DNA from: Photorhabdus thracensis
GTDB lineage: Bacteria; Pseudomonadota; Gammaproteobacteria; Enterobacterales; Enterobacteriaceae
Length of the DNA: 64,000 nucleotides
NCBI RefSeq assembly: GCF_001010285.1
Contig: NZ_CP011104.1
Coordinates: 3,968,001-4,032,000, forward strand
Reading direction: 5' to 3'
Below are positions 10,240 through 20,044 of this stretch, one piece after another (the first letter of the stretch is position 1; every line of letters begins with the position of its first letter). The translations under genes and the position numbers were made by a program. Below the pieces are notes generated by a model. The model did no database searches and was not told the DNA's origin. It was given only the letters and a program-made list of their open reading frames with translations.

Positions 10240-11907
10240 TTAAGAAAACAGACGATCAATTAATTTGAAAGCATTTGCAACATTTGGGCGAGAACCCATT
10301 CCCTGTAGTTCTCCGGTTGAAAAGCCACTATTTTTAACCAGTGTTGCTATTTGAGAGCAATTAAAATATCTGTGATATTTTAATTTAGCATAGGATTGAA
10401 CGAGCGCTAACGCACCGGAAACTAAAGGTGTTGCACTGGATGTCCCATTATAACTACGAGTGTAGTTTCTATTATTTCCTGGCAGGCGCTGTAAGTTTGA
10501 ATATCCAGTGGTTGTGACATTTTCACCCCAGGAATTTAAACTGGTATGGAGATTATGATTGGAAAAACCTAACCTGTATCCATTAATTGATGTACAGGCA
10601 CCAATCATAATACCGCCAGGATCGCCATAATTAGGGAAGGTGAAATCATAGGCTAAATTAATACCGCCATTACCGGCAGAAAAGATAATAATTGCACCTG
10701 CGTCAACACAGCTTTTTATTTTCTGCCAATTAGACTTGATATAGGTAAAAGGGTAATATCTATTATTGGCGACAATTTGAATATTTAAACTAATAATATC
10801 TCCTGGTGAAAAACTATATATTATTCTGTCAAAGTCATCAATGTCATAAAAACGGAAATGACATTCGTGAGCTATACCTGTCACACCAAATTCATTATTC
10901 TTTGCTGCAATACATCCGGTGGACGCTGTACCGTGGTTACAGTCTTGTGTTTCAGGGCGGCTGTTGATCACAGTAATATTACCAACCAAGTCTTCATGGT
11001 TTCGGTAAACACCAAAATCAAGATGGTGCACAGTGATACCCTGACCTTTATAACCAGTAGCCCAGGCATTTCTGATATTCATCCCATTGTGTTCGTCTAA
11101 ATACCCTTGCAGATATGAAAAATCAGGTGTAATGATATGAGAATCAAATTCGGCAATCACCTCTTCTGGTTTGGATGAAATCAGAGGAGGCGGAGGTTGA
11201 TATTTTAAAACAGGAGTGAGAGAGCAAAACTCGATATAATCCAGTTTTTCCAATTCATCGGCTAACTTAACTAAATCAGAATGATTAATATCCGCTTCTA
11301 TTTTGTAAAGATAAGTTAATTTATTGAATTCCTGGGTTTTCCAGGTTTTTTTATCGAAATCGTCTTTATTAAAAATAGGTTTTATCTCCATTTTATGTTT
11401 AGATGCATTAAAAACAGGTAATGAGTCAGTTGTTTCAGCTGCTAATCTTTTTAATCCATCTGGGAAAAACATGATTTCAAGATTATACTTCAAATTATCA
11501 TTTGGGATATGATTGTTTCCTTTTAAAGAAATATCATTATCTTCAGATGGTGTTTGTTTAAGTAATGGATAGCTAATATCATTGCTTTCATTCCTAATGA
11601 TTTCATTTATTTCTCTATTTATATCAAACAGAAAATCTGATTCTTTTATTTCTATATTTTCTGGTGGAAGTTTTTTAATTACTTTTCCATTCTCAATGAT
11701 AGTGGTTTCTATTGTGTAATTTGCGGGTTTAAGTGAGGTAAAACAAGCTAATTGATTATCGTCACTATAATATTCATATATATCTTTTGTGTCTGAATCT
11801 ATTAGCTTGTATTTTATTTCTATGTTATCACTCATTTCACCATAACATTTAAGATATAGATTACCGTCAAATTTTGCAGATTTAAAGTACTCAAGGGATA
11901 TGGACAT
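10240..11907 (-). CDS. S8 family (subtilisin-like) serine peptidase
   Basis: The catalytic triad of the subtilase family is complete: Asp297 in HHLDFGVYRNHEDL, His325 in CNHGTASTG and Ser490 in GTSSATP, with the oxyanion Asn in FSAGNGG. 555 residues. About 260 N-terminal residues precede the catalytic domain: first a beta-rich stretch rich in Asp and Glu, then a segment resembling a propeptide, with HSDLVKLADELEKLDYIEF. No signal peptide or membrane segment is seen, so release would need a non-Sec route or lysis, or the enzyme is intracellular. Start: GAGGAG lies one base from the first ATG (11913) but seven from the second (11907), so the second is chosen. The coding sequence is AT-richer than the flanking core genes. 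Substrate unknown. Confidence 0.85.
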   Translation of the reverse strand: MSISLEYFKSAKFDGNLYLKCYGEMSDNIEIKYKLIDSDTKDIYEYYSDDNQLACFTSLKPANYTIETTIIENGKVIKKLPPENIEIKESDFLFDINREINEIIRNESNDISYPLLKQTPSEDNDISLKGNNHIPNDNLKYNLEIMFFPDGLKRLAAETTDSLPVFNASKHKMEIKPIFNKDDFDKKTWKTQEFNKLTYLYKIEADINHSDLVKLADELEKLDYIEFCSLTPVLKYQPPPPLISSKPEEVIAEFDSHIITPDFSYLQGYLDEHNGMNIRNAWATGYKGQGITVHHLDFGVYRNHEDLVGNITVINSRPETQDCNHGTASTGCIAAKNNEFGVTGIAHECHFRFYDIDDFDRIIYSFSPGDIISLNIQIVANNRYYPFTYIKSNWQKIKSCVDAGAIIIFSAGNGGINLAYDFTFPNYGDPGGIMIGACTSINGYRLGFSNHNLHTSLNSWGENVTTTGYSNLQRLPGNNRNYTRSYNGTSSATPLVSGALALVQSYAKLKYHRYFNCSQIATLVKNSGFSTGELQGMGSRPNVANAFKLIDRLFS

Positions 11908-12118
11908 TGTCATTCTCCTCTTTAGTTAATTGCCTCCTTAGTATAACTATAAACGGGTATTTCATATTATTATTATTTCTTAGTCCACTATTCTGTTAGG
12001 GAGTGGCTGTATTATCTGTATTGATTATTACTGAATGTGATTTTATATTGAATATATAGTTATGTTCGTTTGTAATTTATCTCTCATTGAAGTGAATGGT
12101 GGGTTTTAATTAATAAGA

Positions 12119-12547
12119 TCAGGTATGAATATATTCCATGAATAGTGCAGGGTTATTCGTATTTTTATCTATTGTTTTTCCTTTTTCTACGAAACCACAG
12201 CTAAGATAGAAACCGATAGAGTCCTTATTTTGACAATAAACCTCTAATTCCAGTTTATTTCGTAGATTTTTGGCATAGTTGATCAGCTGCTTACCGATAC
12301 CTCTTCCTTGCGCTGATGGTGAAACAAAGATAGCAGCAATACGGTTTTCGTATAGGCTGAGAAAACCTTTCACAAAGCTTTGTTCTTCAAATACATAGGT
12401 TTCTGACGATGGGATATAGATATTGCGCATATCATCTGTTTTGCTTTTCCAAAAATCAGCATCAATGAAATTATGGGCAATCAATGATGCTGATAGCCAG
12501 ATATCCAGAATAGTATCCATATCCTGTGCGTTAAAAGGGCGGATCAT
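12119..12547 (-). CDS. GNAT family N-acetyltransferase (YjaB-like)
   Basis: 142 residues, one GNAT domain. The acetyl-CoA binding motif is VSPSAQGRGIGKQLI (Q-x-x-G-x-G) and the C-terminal EVYCQNKDSIGFYLSCGFVEKG is the usual motif B. Overall the layout resembles E. coli YjaB. The acceptor is not predictable from sequence. It is read in the same direction as isnAB, 110 bases downstream of isnB, but separated from it by a long hairpin. Confidence 0.85.
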   Translation of the reverse strand: MIRPFNAQDMDTILDIWLSASLIAHNFIDADFWKSKTDDMRNIYIPSSETYVFEEQSFVKGFLSLYENRIAAIFVSPSAQGRGIGKQLINYAKNLRNKLELEVYCQNKDSIGFYLSCGFVEKGKTIDKNTNNPALFMEYIHT

Positions 12548-12549
12548 GA

Positions 12550-12633
12550 TTGACTCCCAACAGATTTATATTCTGTTTCAGTTGATAGTTACATTGCACT
12601 GGCAGAGTAACCAATAACTACAATGGGAGTCAA
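12550..12633. repeat. Long imperfect palindrome between isnB and the GNAT gene
   Basis: Outer arms TTGACTCCCA (12550-12559) and TGGGAGTCAA (12624-12633) are exact inverse copies. Inside them TCAGTTGATAGTTAC pairs with GTAACCAATAACTA-like sequence, giving a stem of roughly 35-40 base pairs with mismatches. It lies just after the isnB stop in the minus direction. It could end the isnAB transcript, protect its 3' end, or be a small non-autonomous mobile element. Confidence 0.6.
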
Positions 12634-12657
12634 GATAATGGATCTTTCCTGCTCTTT

Positions 12658-13503
12658 CTACGCTATTAATGCTTGATTGTTAAAGACGGGATCAGATTGA
12701 ATATGGATCCTCTGTAAATGTCGTTCTGATTTAGACGTAAATCCTTCTCGCCCATGTAGCAAAGAGAAATTGTCCACAATCACTAAATCGCCTTTTTGCC
12801 ATGCATGAGCATATAAATGGCGCTTATCGTATAGCGTATTGATAAAATCTTGCTGAAATTCTGCTACCTGATCAGGATTGATATTATGATACTCAATAGC
12901 ATGTTTATTCAGGAATTTCTCACCATCTACCGCGGGTTCATTATATCTGATAACAAATCCATTTCCATCGGGATGTTTTTCTAATAAAGGAGAATGGACT
13001 TCGCCACCATAATGAGTGACTTTATTAATGCGATAAGTAACAGATATATTTTTCCATTGTTCTAATTGCTGCTGAGTCGCATTAGCAACCACAAGGCGGG
13101 TATTGACGAAGGTTGTTCTGCCGCCTTGGTCACTGTCTGGCGCATGTGCACAATGGAACATAATAAATTCGGGAATGGTTGGTTTATACATGCCATCCCA
13201 ATGAAGCGGCATATAGCTGTTATCAAATACGTGATCGGTCGCATCCTGATGTTCACGAACATCTAAAACAGCACCGAACGGCCACATCATTATTTCTCCC
13301 CAATCATGGGCATAATCTTTATATTTTTCGTGATCAGATAAGTCAGATTTGAAGCCACGTAATAAAAGCAAATGATGTTTTTTAATCAGTTTTTTTAATT
13401 CTTCTACTGATAGCGTATCAATATGCTGGTCGGCATATTGTGGTGTAATCTTCAGGCCAAAAGGCGTCATCTCTTCTGTCTGAAATTTGTTTAAATCTGT
13501 CAT
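12658..13503 (-). CDS. isnB: Isonitrile biosynthesis Fe(II)/2-oxoglutarate-dependent oxygenase
   Basis: TauD/clavaminate-synthase-like dioxygenase, 281 residues. The iron-binding HxD is in PLHWDGMYKP (His101, Asp103), the distal His in DNFSLLHGREGF, and the 2-oxoglutarate Arg in HLQRIHIQ. Coupled to isnA (12 bases apart), this is the IsnB/PvcB partner, which decarboxylates and desaturates the isonitrile amino acid made by IsnA to a vinyl isonitrile. In Photorhabdus and Xenorhabdus the product leads, after glycosylation, to rhabduscin, an inhibitor of insect phenoloxidase. The second ATG (13503) sits 8 bases from AAAGGA and is preferred to the one at 13509. No glycosyltransferase is nearby. 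Confidence 0.88.
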   Translation of the reverse strand: MTDLNKFQTEEMTPFGLKITPQYADQHIDTLSVEELKKLIKKHHLLLLRGFKSDLSDHEKYKDYAHDWGEIMMWPFGAVLDVREHQDATDHVFDNSYMPLHWDGMYKPTIPEFIMFHCAHAPDSDQGGRTTFVNTRLVVANATQQQLEQWKNISVTYRINKVTHYGGEVHSPLLEKHPDGNGFVIRYNEPAVDGEKFLNKHAIEYHNINPDQVAEFQQDFINTLYDKRHLYAHAWQKGDLVIVDNFSLLHGREGFTSKSERHLQRIHIQSDPVFNNQALIA

Positions 13504-13515
13504 AGTCATTTTCCT

Positions 13516-14493
13516 TTAAATTACATAATGGCTGGGTTTTCCATGAATACTTACTAATTTTCCGCCCATCATCTGAACTTCTTTATGTTTCATTAATATA
13601 AACTGCCCATTTACATTGGCTGCAACGCCATGCCAGGGGGTTAACCAATCATCCCTGGTTGGCATCATATGAATACCGAGTTTAATACTGTCTGCTGGTT
13701 GAGGATGAATAGACAAACGTATGGCTTCTGGGAAATGCGTATCTAATAAACTTCCCCATGCCCAACTTCTCTGAATAACACCGATAGCTCTCTGTTTGGC
13801 ATCTTTTTGCAGGGCATTGTTTGATCCGGTATAGCCGGGTAATAAGCTGTCTTCATATAAAAAGCGGGTAACCGCGCGATACAATTGCAATCCATCACTG
13901 CTTTGCAACAGTTGATTTTTAATGGATTCCTCAGTTCGGGCGTAATGTTTTACTAACATCTGCCTCTGTAAATCGAAATCATCACTATGCTCGCAGAGGT
14001 TCTTATCGTCATTGAGATTAAATGTACTTAGGTTTATAGCACCCATCTCATTGATTAATTGTTTAATATCTTCATGATATTGACTGATGATATCATCACT
14101 GACACGAATTAGATCGCCGAAAACATGCCCGTCTGAACAGATAATAATACGGGCGCCAGGAGGATAATAAAGCTGTATACGCTGGCACAGAGAATTAAGA
14201 AAAGTCAAAGATAAGCGTTCTGCCATATCGGGAGCAGTACCAAGCACTTTATTTTTATTTGGTGATTTTGTTGGGAATGCCGGCAAAATAAATTCGATAG
14301 GTTTTTTATTCCTGATGAAATACGCAATTCTGGGTAACTGTACGTTTTTAACAAACGCTTCTTCTTGCACTAAATCTTTTTCTGAGTTGGTAAAGCGTCT
14401 GCGGTATTGTAACAACTCATGTAGAATCTGCATGGAAATATTGCTAGAAGAAACATTACCAGAAGTAACGTTATTGTAAGTAATACTTTGCAT
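13516..14493 (-). CDS. isnA: Isonitrile synthase (IsnA/PvcA family)
   Basis: 325 residues of the Dit1/PvcA isocyanide synthase family. IsnA makes the isonitrile group on tyrosine or tryptophan, using ribulose 5-phosphate as the source of the isonitrile carbon. Conserved segments seen are FILPAFPTKSPNKNKVLGTAPDMAERLSL (split here by eye into FPTKSPN and PDMAERLSL), YYPPGARIIICSDGHVFGD, and the C-terminal WHGVAANVNGQF. First gene of a two-gene operon with isnB. Some 700 AT-rich bases upstream leave room for complex regulation. In known Photorhabdus the matching pair gives the rhabduscin aglycone; whether tyrosine is the substrate here is inferred from that similarity. Confidence 0.9.
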   Translation of the reverse strand: MQSITYNNVTSGNVSSSNISMQILHELLQYRRRFTNSEKDLVQEEAFVKNVQLPRIAYFIRNKKPIEFILPAFPTKSPNKNKVLGTAPDMAERLSLTFLNSLCQRIQLYYPPGARIIICSDGHVFGDLIRVSDDIISQYHEDIKQLINEMGAINLSTFNLNDDKNLCEHSDDFDLQRQMLVKHYARTEESIKNQLLQSSDGLQLYRAVTRFLYEDSLLPGYTGSNNALQKDAKQRAIGVIQRSWAWGSLLDTHFPEAIRLSIHPQPADSIKLGIHMMPTRDDWLTPWHGVAANVNGQFILMKHKEVQMMGGKLVSIHGKPSHYVI

Positions 14494-15149
14494 AATGACT
14501 ATTTCTCTTTCTTGTCATAAATATCTATTCTTTACTTCCTTAAAAATAGATAAATATGAGTTTAACTAATTGGTATAGACGAAGTGTAAGATAGCGCAAT
14601 TAAAAGATAATATAATATTTAGGAATAAATAATAATTTATTTTCTAACAAACAATATGTTTGAATATAATTTTTATAATCACTCAATATATTTGATTGAT
14701 TGTTACAATAAAGCACAGTTTTCCTGGGTTATTAGAATCCCATATAACTGGTACGATCACTTTAATTGGATACCACTTAAGGTTAGGTAAGGTAAGCGAA
14801 ATGAGGTTATTGCACCATTTTATGTTAGCGATTTTTCTGAAATTTATCGTCAATAAGACGAGTGAGGCATATCTTTATTTTATCTAATGTATTATTTGGG
14901 GTTATGAAAGATGTGGGTTGCATAATTAAGGGTTATGATTGTAACAAGAGAAATAGGATTTAAGTTAAAAAAGCAAACTAATATGTAAGGTTGATAATAT
15001 AATCTGTTATCATGAGTATGACTCTATTTGGTTATTATTTTCTGAAACCTGAATTTACCTCTAATTTAATTCGGCAATAGCCCAGATTCCATATGAATAT
15101 TGCGATATGATTGTTATTTAAAAATAAGTATTAATGAGTAAATTACAGC
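14494..15149. other. AT-rich intergenic region between isnA and mfd
   Basis: About 650 bases with no convincing gene. The part next to isnA must hold its promoter, but I cannot place a confident -35/-10 pair. A 63-codon plus-strand ORF at 14696-14887 has no recognisable motif and no good ribosome site. Confidence 0.5.
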
Positions 15150-15186
15150 ACTTCCCCACGGACTGATAATCAATCACAGGGGAAGT
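15150..15186 (-). terminator. Hairpin after mfd
   Basis: Arms ACTTCCCC and GGGGAAGT enclose a 21-base loop, 10 bases past the mfd stop on the minus strand. T-run is short. Confidence 0.55.
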
Positions 15187-15196
15187 AAAAAACAGC

Positions 15197-18100
15197 TTAA
15201 AAACTTACTTGATGATGTTCAAAAGTACTCATTAACTGCTGAATAAACTCCAGACGCGCCATCCTCTCGTTCAGGTCAGTAATGAATTTCAATTTAGCGG
15301 GGCCATCCAGCCGGTAAATCTCAGGCTGTTTCTGTAACAGGCTGATAAGATAAGTTGGATCAACTTTATTTTTCTCACTAAATTCGATGAAACCGCCTTT
15401 TTCATGGGCTTCTATGCGCTTAATCCCTAATTTCTGAGCAGATAAGCGAATTGCCGCTGATTGTAATAAATGGCGCCCAGGATCAGGTAATATGCCGAAC
15501 CGGTCTACCAATTCAACCTTTAATTCTGCCAATTCTGATTCGTCTCTGGCGCTGGCAATGCGTTTATAGAAAGATAAACGCATATTGACCTCAGGAATAT
15601 AACTGTCAGGCAGTAAAACAGGCATACGTAATTCAACCTCCGTCTGGCTATTCACCAAGTCTTCAAGTGAAGGTTCACGACCTGCTTTTAATGCATTGAC
15701 AGCACTTTCCAGTAGCTCCATATAGAGTGTGAAGCCAATCGTTGTCATCTGGCCACTTTGTTCTTCACCGAGAAGTTCACCAGCTCCGCGGATCTCAAGG
15801 TCATGGGTTGCCAGTGCAAAACCAGCGCCTAAATCTTCAAGGGAAGCGATTGCTTCCAGACGTTTGTGTGCATCGGTTGTCATGGCTTTCGGATGTGGCG
15901 TCAGAAGATAAGCATAAGCCTGATGATGAGAGCGTCCGACACGTCCTCGTAGCTGATGCAATTGAGCCAGGCCGAAATGGTCAGCACGTTCGATAATGAT
16001 GGTATTGGCGCTTGGAATATCGATGCCTGTTTCAATAATGGTGGTGCAAATCAGGACATTAAACCGCTGATGATGGAAATCGGTCATCACCCGTTCTAAA
16101 TCCCGTTCACGCATTTGCCCATGACCAACGGCGATCCGTGCTTCTGGCACTAACTCCTCGAGGCGTAGTTTTGCTTTCTCAATATTTTCAACCTCATTAT
16201 AGAGGTAGTAGACTTGACCACCGCGCAAAATTTCACGCAACATCGCCTCCCGAACAACCAGGCTGTCATACTCGCGCACGAATGTTTTAACCGCCAGGCG
16301 ACGGGCGGGCGGTGTCGAAATGATCGAGAGATCCCGCATACTACTCATTGCCATATTGAGCGTTCGCGGAATAGGAGTTGCGGTAAGTGTCAGAATATCC
16401 ACATCGGCGCGCATAGCTTTGATCTGCTCTTTATGGCGAACACCAAACCGGTGTTCCTCATCGACAATTAATAAACCAAGGTCTTTCCAGCGCAGGCCAC
16501 TTTGCAGCAATTTATGAGTACCGATAATAATATCGACTTTACCTTCGGCTGCCATCTCAACGACTTGCTGCTGCTCTTTCGCGCTGCGGAAACGGGATAT
16601 CATTTCAATACGTACCGGCCAATTAGCAAAACGGTCACGGAAATTATCAAAATGTTGTTGAGCCAGAAGAGTTGTCGGAACCAATACCGCCACTTGCTTG
16701 TCATTATGGACGGCCAGAAATGCAGAGCGCATCGCAACTTCGGTTTTACCAAATCCGACATCACCGCAAACCAGGCGATCCATCGCCACGGGTTGACACA
16801 TATCATTGAGAACGGCGTTAATCGCCTGCTCTTGATCTGGTGTAGTTTCGAATGGGAAGCTCTGACAGAACAGTTGGTATTGTTCCCAATCATGTTTAAA
16901 AGCAAACCCTGGTTTTACGGTGCGATGGGCATAAATATCAAGCAACTCCGCAGCCACATCGCGTACTTTTTCGGCTGCTTTCTGGCGGGCCTTGCTCCAT
17001 GCCTCTCCGCCCAATTTATGTAGTGGCGCATTTTCATCTGCGCCACCTGCGTAGCGGCTAATCAGGTGCAGGGAAGACACCGGAACATAGAGTTTGTCGT
17101 TACCGGCATAACTCAGGATCAGATATTCAGCCTTGATCCCCCCTGCTTCCAGAGTGGTTAACCCCTGATAACGGCCAACACCATGTTCCAGATGAACCAC
17201 CGGCTGACTGGGATGTAGTTCTGCAAGGTTACGGATCAGAGTATCTGTATTGATCGTGCGGCGGGTATCCTGACGGCGGCGAACAACACGCTCACCAAGC
17301 ATGTCACTTTCACAGATCAGAGCAAGTGCATTCTTTGCATCAATAAAACCATGTTCAGCCGCACCAATCATCAAAAAGTAGCCTGATTGTTGAGCTTCAT
17401 GTAATTTGCTGATTTTAATTGGCTTAATATTTATCCGTGACAACAATTCTTGCAACGTTTCTTTTCGGCCTTCACTCTCAACGGAGAAAATAACGCGGCC
17501 ACTGAATTGTTCAAGAAAACGGCGAAGCTTATCCAGAGGTGCCTTATTTTGTGCAACAACGGCGAGATCCGGCAGTCGTTGATAATCAAGATTGATGTGG
17601 CTGGTTTTTTTACTGAGCTCTTCCGTTTTGAGTTGAATGCGGGGCCAGTTTTTGAGTTCGGAGAATAGCTTATCAGCCGGAAGCCAAAGTTCTTCCGGTG
17701 GTAAGAGAGGACGCATGGGGTCAACTTTACGGCTCTCAAAACGTTGTTGAGCATCTTGCCAGAAACGTTCCGCGGAGGGGGTTATCTCTTGATTGATAAT
17801 CAAAGTGTTGTCTGGCAGATACTCAAATAGCGAAGGCAAGGGTTGGTTGAAAAACAGGGGTTGCCAGTATTCTATCCCTGCCGGTAATGTCCCTTTACTG
17901 ACTTGCTGATAGATGTGTTCACCGTCACGACGGACTTCAAAACGTTCTCGCCACTGGCTGCGAAACAGTTCAATAGTCTCTTTATCCGTTGGGAATTCAT
18001 GAGCGGGCAGTAAGTTGATTTGCTTGACCTCGGTCAGCGTGCGTTGGCTGTCAACATCGAAAATTCGCAGACTATCAATTTCATCATCGAAAAAATCAAT

Positions 18101-18643
18101 ACGATAAGGGTGCTCGCTCCCCATTGGAAAAAGATCAAGCAGGGCGCCACGGGTAGCAAATTCACCATGTTCAAGAACTTGTTCAACACTGCGATAGCCC
18201 GCCTGTTCCAATTCCGTACGCAGTTTATCCCGCGAAAGCCTTTGACCTTTGCACATGACCAGCGCATGCCCGTGAAGAAATTCATGAGGGCAAACCCGTT
18301 GCATCAAGGTATTTATCGGCAGGATTAAAACACCTTTGGTCATTGTTGGCAGACGGTAGAGTGTGGACAGGCGATTGGAAATAATTTCCTGATGAGGGGA
18401 AAAACTGTCATACGGCAATGTTTCCCAGTCAGAAAGGAGATCAATAGGGCAGTCGGTAAACTGATGGATTTCATCATGCAGACGTAAGGCGTTTTGCATA
18501 TCTTTGGTTATCAGTACCACAGGGCCTTGATGGCGTTCGACAATTTCAGCACACTCTACAGCATAAGCTGCGCCAGTAAGTTGGCCTAACTGGCGGCTAT
18601 CACCGCGGCGTTCAGGAAGTTCATAACGGTATTTTGAGGACAT
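15197..18643 (-). CDS. mfd: Transcription-repair coupling factor
   Basis: DNA translocase that removes RNA polymerase stalled at lesions and recruits UvrA. 1148 residues, the usual length. Domain order: N-terminal UvrB-like region, RNA polymerase-interacting domain (around HLEHGVGRYQGL), then superfamily 2 helicase motifs: Walker A GDVGFGKTEVA, DEEH in VDEEHRFG, TATPIPRTL, and motif VI QLRGRVGRS, and the C-terminal inhibitory domain. Single gene, divergent from lolC as in E. coli. Confidence 0.98.
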   Translation of the reverse strand: MSSKYRYELPERRGDSRQLGQLTGAAYAVECAEIVERHQGPVVLITKDMQNALRLHDEIHQFTDCPIDLLSDWETLPYDSFSPHQEIISNRLSTLYRLPTMTKGVLILPINTLMQRVCPHEFLHGHALVMCKGQRLSRDKLRTELEQAGYRSVEQVLEHGEFATRGALLDLFPMGSEHPYRIDFFDDEIDSLRIFDVDSQRTLTEVKQINLLPAHEFPTDKETIELFRSQWRERFEVRRDGEHIYQQVSKGTLPAGIEYWQPLFFNQPLPSLFEYLPDNTLIINQEITPSAERFWQDAQQRFESRKVDPMRPLLPPEELWLPADKLFSELKNWPRIQLKTEELSKKTSHINLDYQRLPDLAVVAQNKAPLDKLRRFLEQFSGRVIFSVESEGRKETLQELLSRINIKPIKISKLHEAQQSGYFLMIGAAEHGFIDAKNALALICESDMLGERVVRRRQDTRRTINTDTLIRNLAELHPSQPVVHLEHGVGRYQGLTTLEAGGIKAEYLILSYAGNDKLYVPVSSLHLISRYAGGADENAPLHKLGGEAWSKARQKAAEKVRDVAAELLDIYAHRTVKPGFAFKHDWEQYQLFCQSFPFETTPDQEQAINAVLNDMCQPVAMDRLVCGDVGFGKTEVAMRSAFLAVHNDKQVAVLVPTTLLAQQHFDNFRDRFANWPVRIEMISRFRSAKEQQQVVEMAAEGKVDIIIGTHKLLQSGLRWKDLGLLIVDEEHRFGVRHKEQIKAMRADVDILTLTATPIPRTLNMAMSSMRDLSIISTPPARRLAVKTFVREYDSLVVREAMLREILRGGQVYYLYNEVENIEKAKLRLEELVPEARIAVGHGQMRERDLERVMTDFHHQRFNVLICTTIIETGIDIPSANTIIIERADHFGLAQLHQLRGRVGRSHHQAYAYLLTPHPKAMTTDAHKRLEAIASLEDLGAGFALATHDLEIRGAGELLGEEQSGQMTTIGFTLYMELLESAVNALKAGREPSLEDLVNSQTEVELRMPVLLPDSYIPEVNMRLSFYKRIASARDESELAELKVELVDRFGILPDPGRHLLQSAAIRLSAQKLGIKRIEAHEKGGFIEFSEKNKVDPTYLISLLQKQPEIYRLDGPAKLKFITDLNERMARLEFIQQLMSTFEHHQVSF

Positions 18644-18841
18644 AAGCGTTAATGTGTTCTCTATGATTCAGTCCATTCCCAACAGATTTTTCGACTCATA
18701 ATGGTCTTAAAGTAAACACGCTGGCAGGTTGAGAGAAAATAAAAAAAACCACAGATCCGGGCGTTGGTGGTTCCATAAAGTATAGCTACCCTTTATTATC
18801 CCCGAACACTTTGCTTTGGCAACAGGGGAGTAACAGATTTC

Positions 18842-20044
18842 ATGTTTCAATCTGTCTCATTATTTATAGGTTTGCGGTATATGCGTGGCCGTGCGGCTGA
18901 CAAATTTGGCCGGTTTGTTTCATGGCTGTCGGCAATTGGTATTACTCTCGGTGTTGCTGCATTAATTACAGTACTGTCCGTGATGAATGGTTTTGAGCGT
19001 TCACTGGAAACCAGTATTCTTGGTTTTATGCCGCAGGCTATTGTGACGTCGGTGAATGGTTCTTTGGATCCGGAAAAGTATCCGGCCAGGGAGCTTGAGG
19101 ATTTGAAACAAGTTAGCAGGATTACACCCTTGGTGGTGGGAGATGTCGTATTACAAAGTCCCCGCAATGTTGGTGTGGGCGTGATGTTGGGTATCACTTC
19201 TGATGAATATGAACCGCTGACGGAATATCTGATCAGCACTTATCGTCAGCAACTTGAATCCGGCAGCTATAATGCGATTTTGGGCGAAAAACTGGCCAGG
19301 GAGCTTGGGGTAAAGCGCGGTGATCGGGTCCGCTTTATGGTGCCGGGTGCAAGCCAGTTGACACCGATGGGGCGTATTCCCAGTCAGCGTCTGTTTACGA
19401 TTGTGGGTACTTTTGCTTCTAACAGTGAAGTAGACGGCACACAGGTTCTGGTTAATCAGCAAGATGCGGCTCGTCTGATGCGTTATCCGCAGGGTAACAT
19501 CACCGGCTGGCGTCTCTATCTCATAGAACCCTTGGCTGTAGATAGTTTGAGCTTACAAACCTTGCCTGAAGGGTTGTTGTGGAAAGATTGGCGTGAACGT
19601 AAAGGTGAATTTTTCCAGGCGGTAAGGATGGAAAAAAACATGATGGGCTTATTGCTGAGTTTGATTATTGCTGTAGCTGCATTCAATATCATTACTTCGC
19701 TTGGCTTGCTGGTGATGGAAAAGCAAGGTGAAGTGGCGATTTTGCAAACACAGGGACTGGTACGCCGTCAGATTATGACCGTTTTTATGATCCAGGGAGC
19801 CGGTGCCGGGATCATCGGTACATTACTAGGAACCGGGCTTGGTGTTCTGCTTTCCAGCCAGCTTAATAACTTAATGCCATTGGTTGGCCTGTTAACCTCA
19901 GGTGTTGAATTGCCTGTTGCGATTGAGCCATTACAGGTAGCCACCATTGCAATTTCAGCGATGGTTATCGCCTTGTTATCTACGTTATATCCTTCCTGGC
20001 GTGCTGCTGCCATTCAACCTGCTGAGGCTTTGCGTTATGAATAA
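18842..20044 (+). CDS. lolC: Lipoprotein-releasing ABC transporter permease LolC
   Basis: Inner-membrane subunit of LolCDE, which extracts outer-membrane lipoproteins from the inner membrane and hands them to LolA. 400 residues: one N-terminal helix after [17 protein letters not shown], a large periplasmic domain (about 48-260) that in LolC contacts LolA, then three C-terminal helices with the FtsX-type signature. Ends with an 8-base overlap into lolD. Divergent from mfd. Confidence 0.95.
   Translation: MFQSVSLFIGLRYMRGRAADKFGRFVSWLSAIGITLGVAALITVLSVMNGFERSLETSILGFMPQAIVTSVNGSLDPEKYPARELEDLKQVSRITPLVVGDVVLQSPRNVGVGVMLGITSDEYEPLTEYLISTYRQQLESGSYNAILGEKLARELGVKRGDRVRFMVPGASQLTPMGRIPSQRLFTIVGTFASNSEVDGTQVLVNQQDAARLMRYPQGNITGWRLYLIEPLAVDSLSLQTLPEGLLWKDWRERKGEFFQAVRMEKNMMGLLLSLIIAVAAFNIITSLGLLVMEKQGEVAILQTQGLVRRQIMTVFMIQGAGAGIIGTLLGTGLGVLLSSQLNNLMPLVGLLTSGVELPVAIEPLQVATIAISAMVIALLSTLYPSWRAAAIQPAEALRYE

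Noticed and set aside
14696-14887. 63-codon plus-strand ORF upstream of isnA
   Set aside because: No recognisable family or ribosome site in AT-rich DNA.
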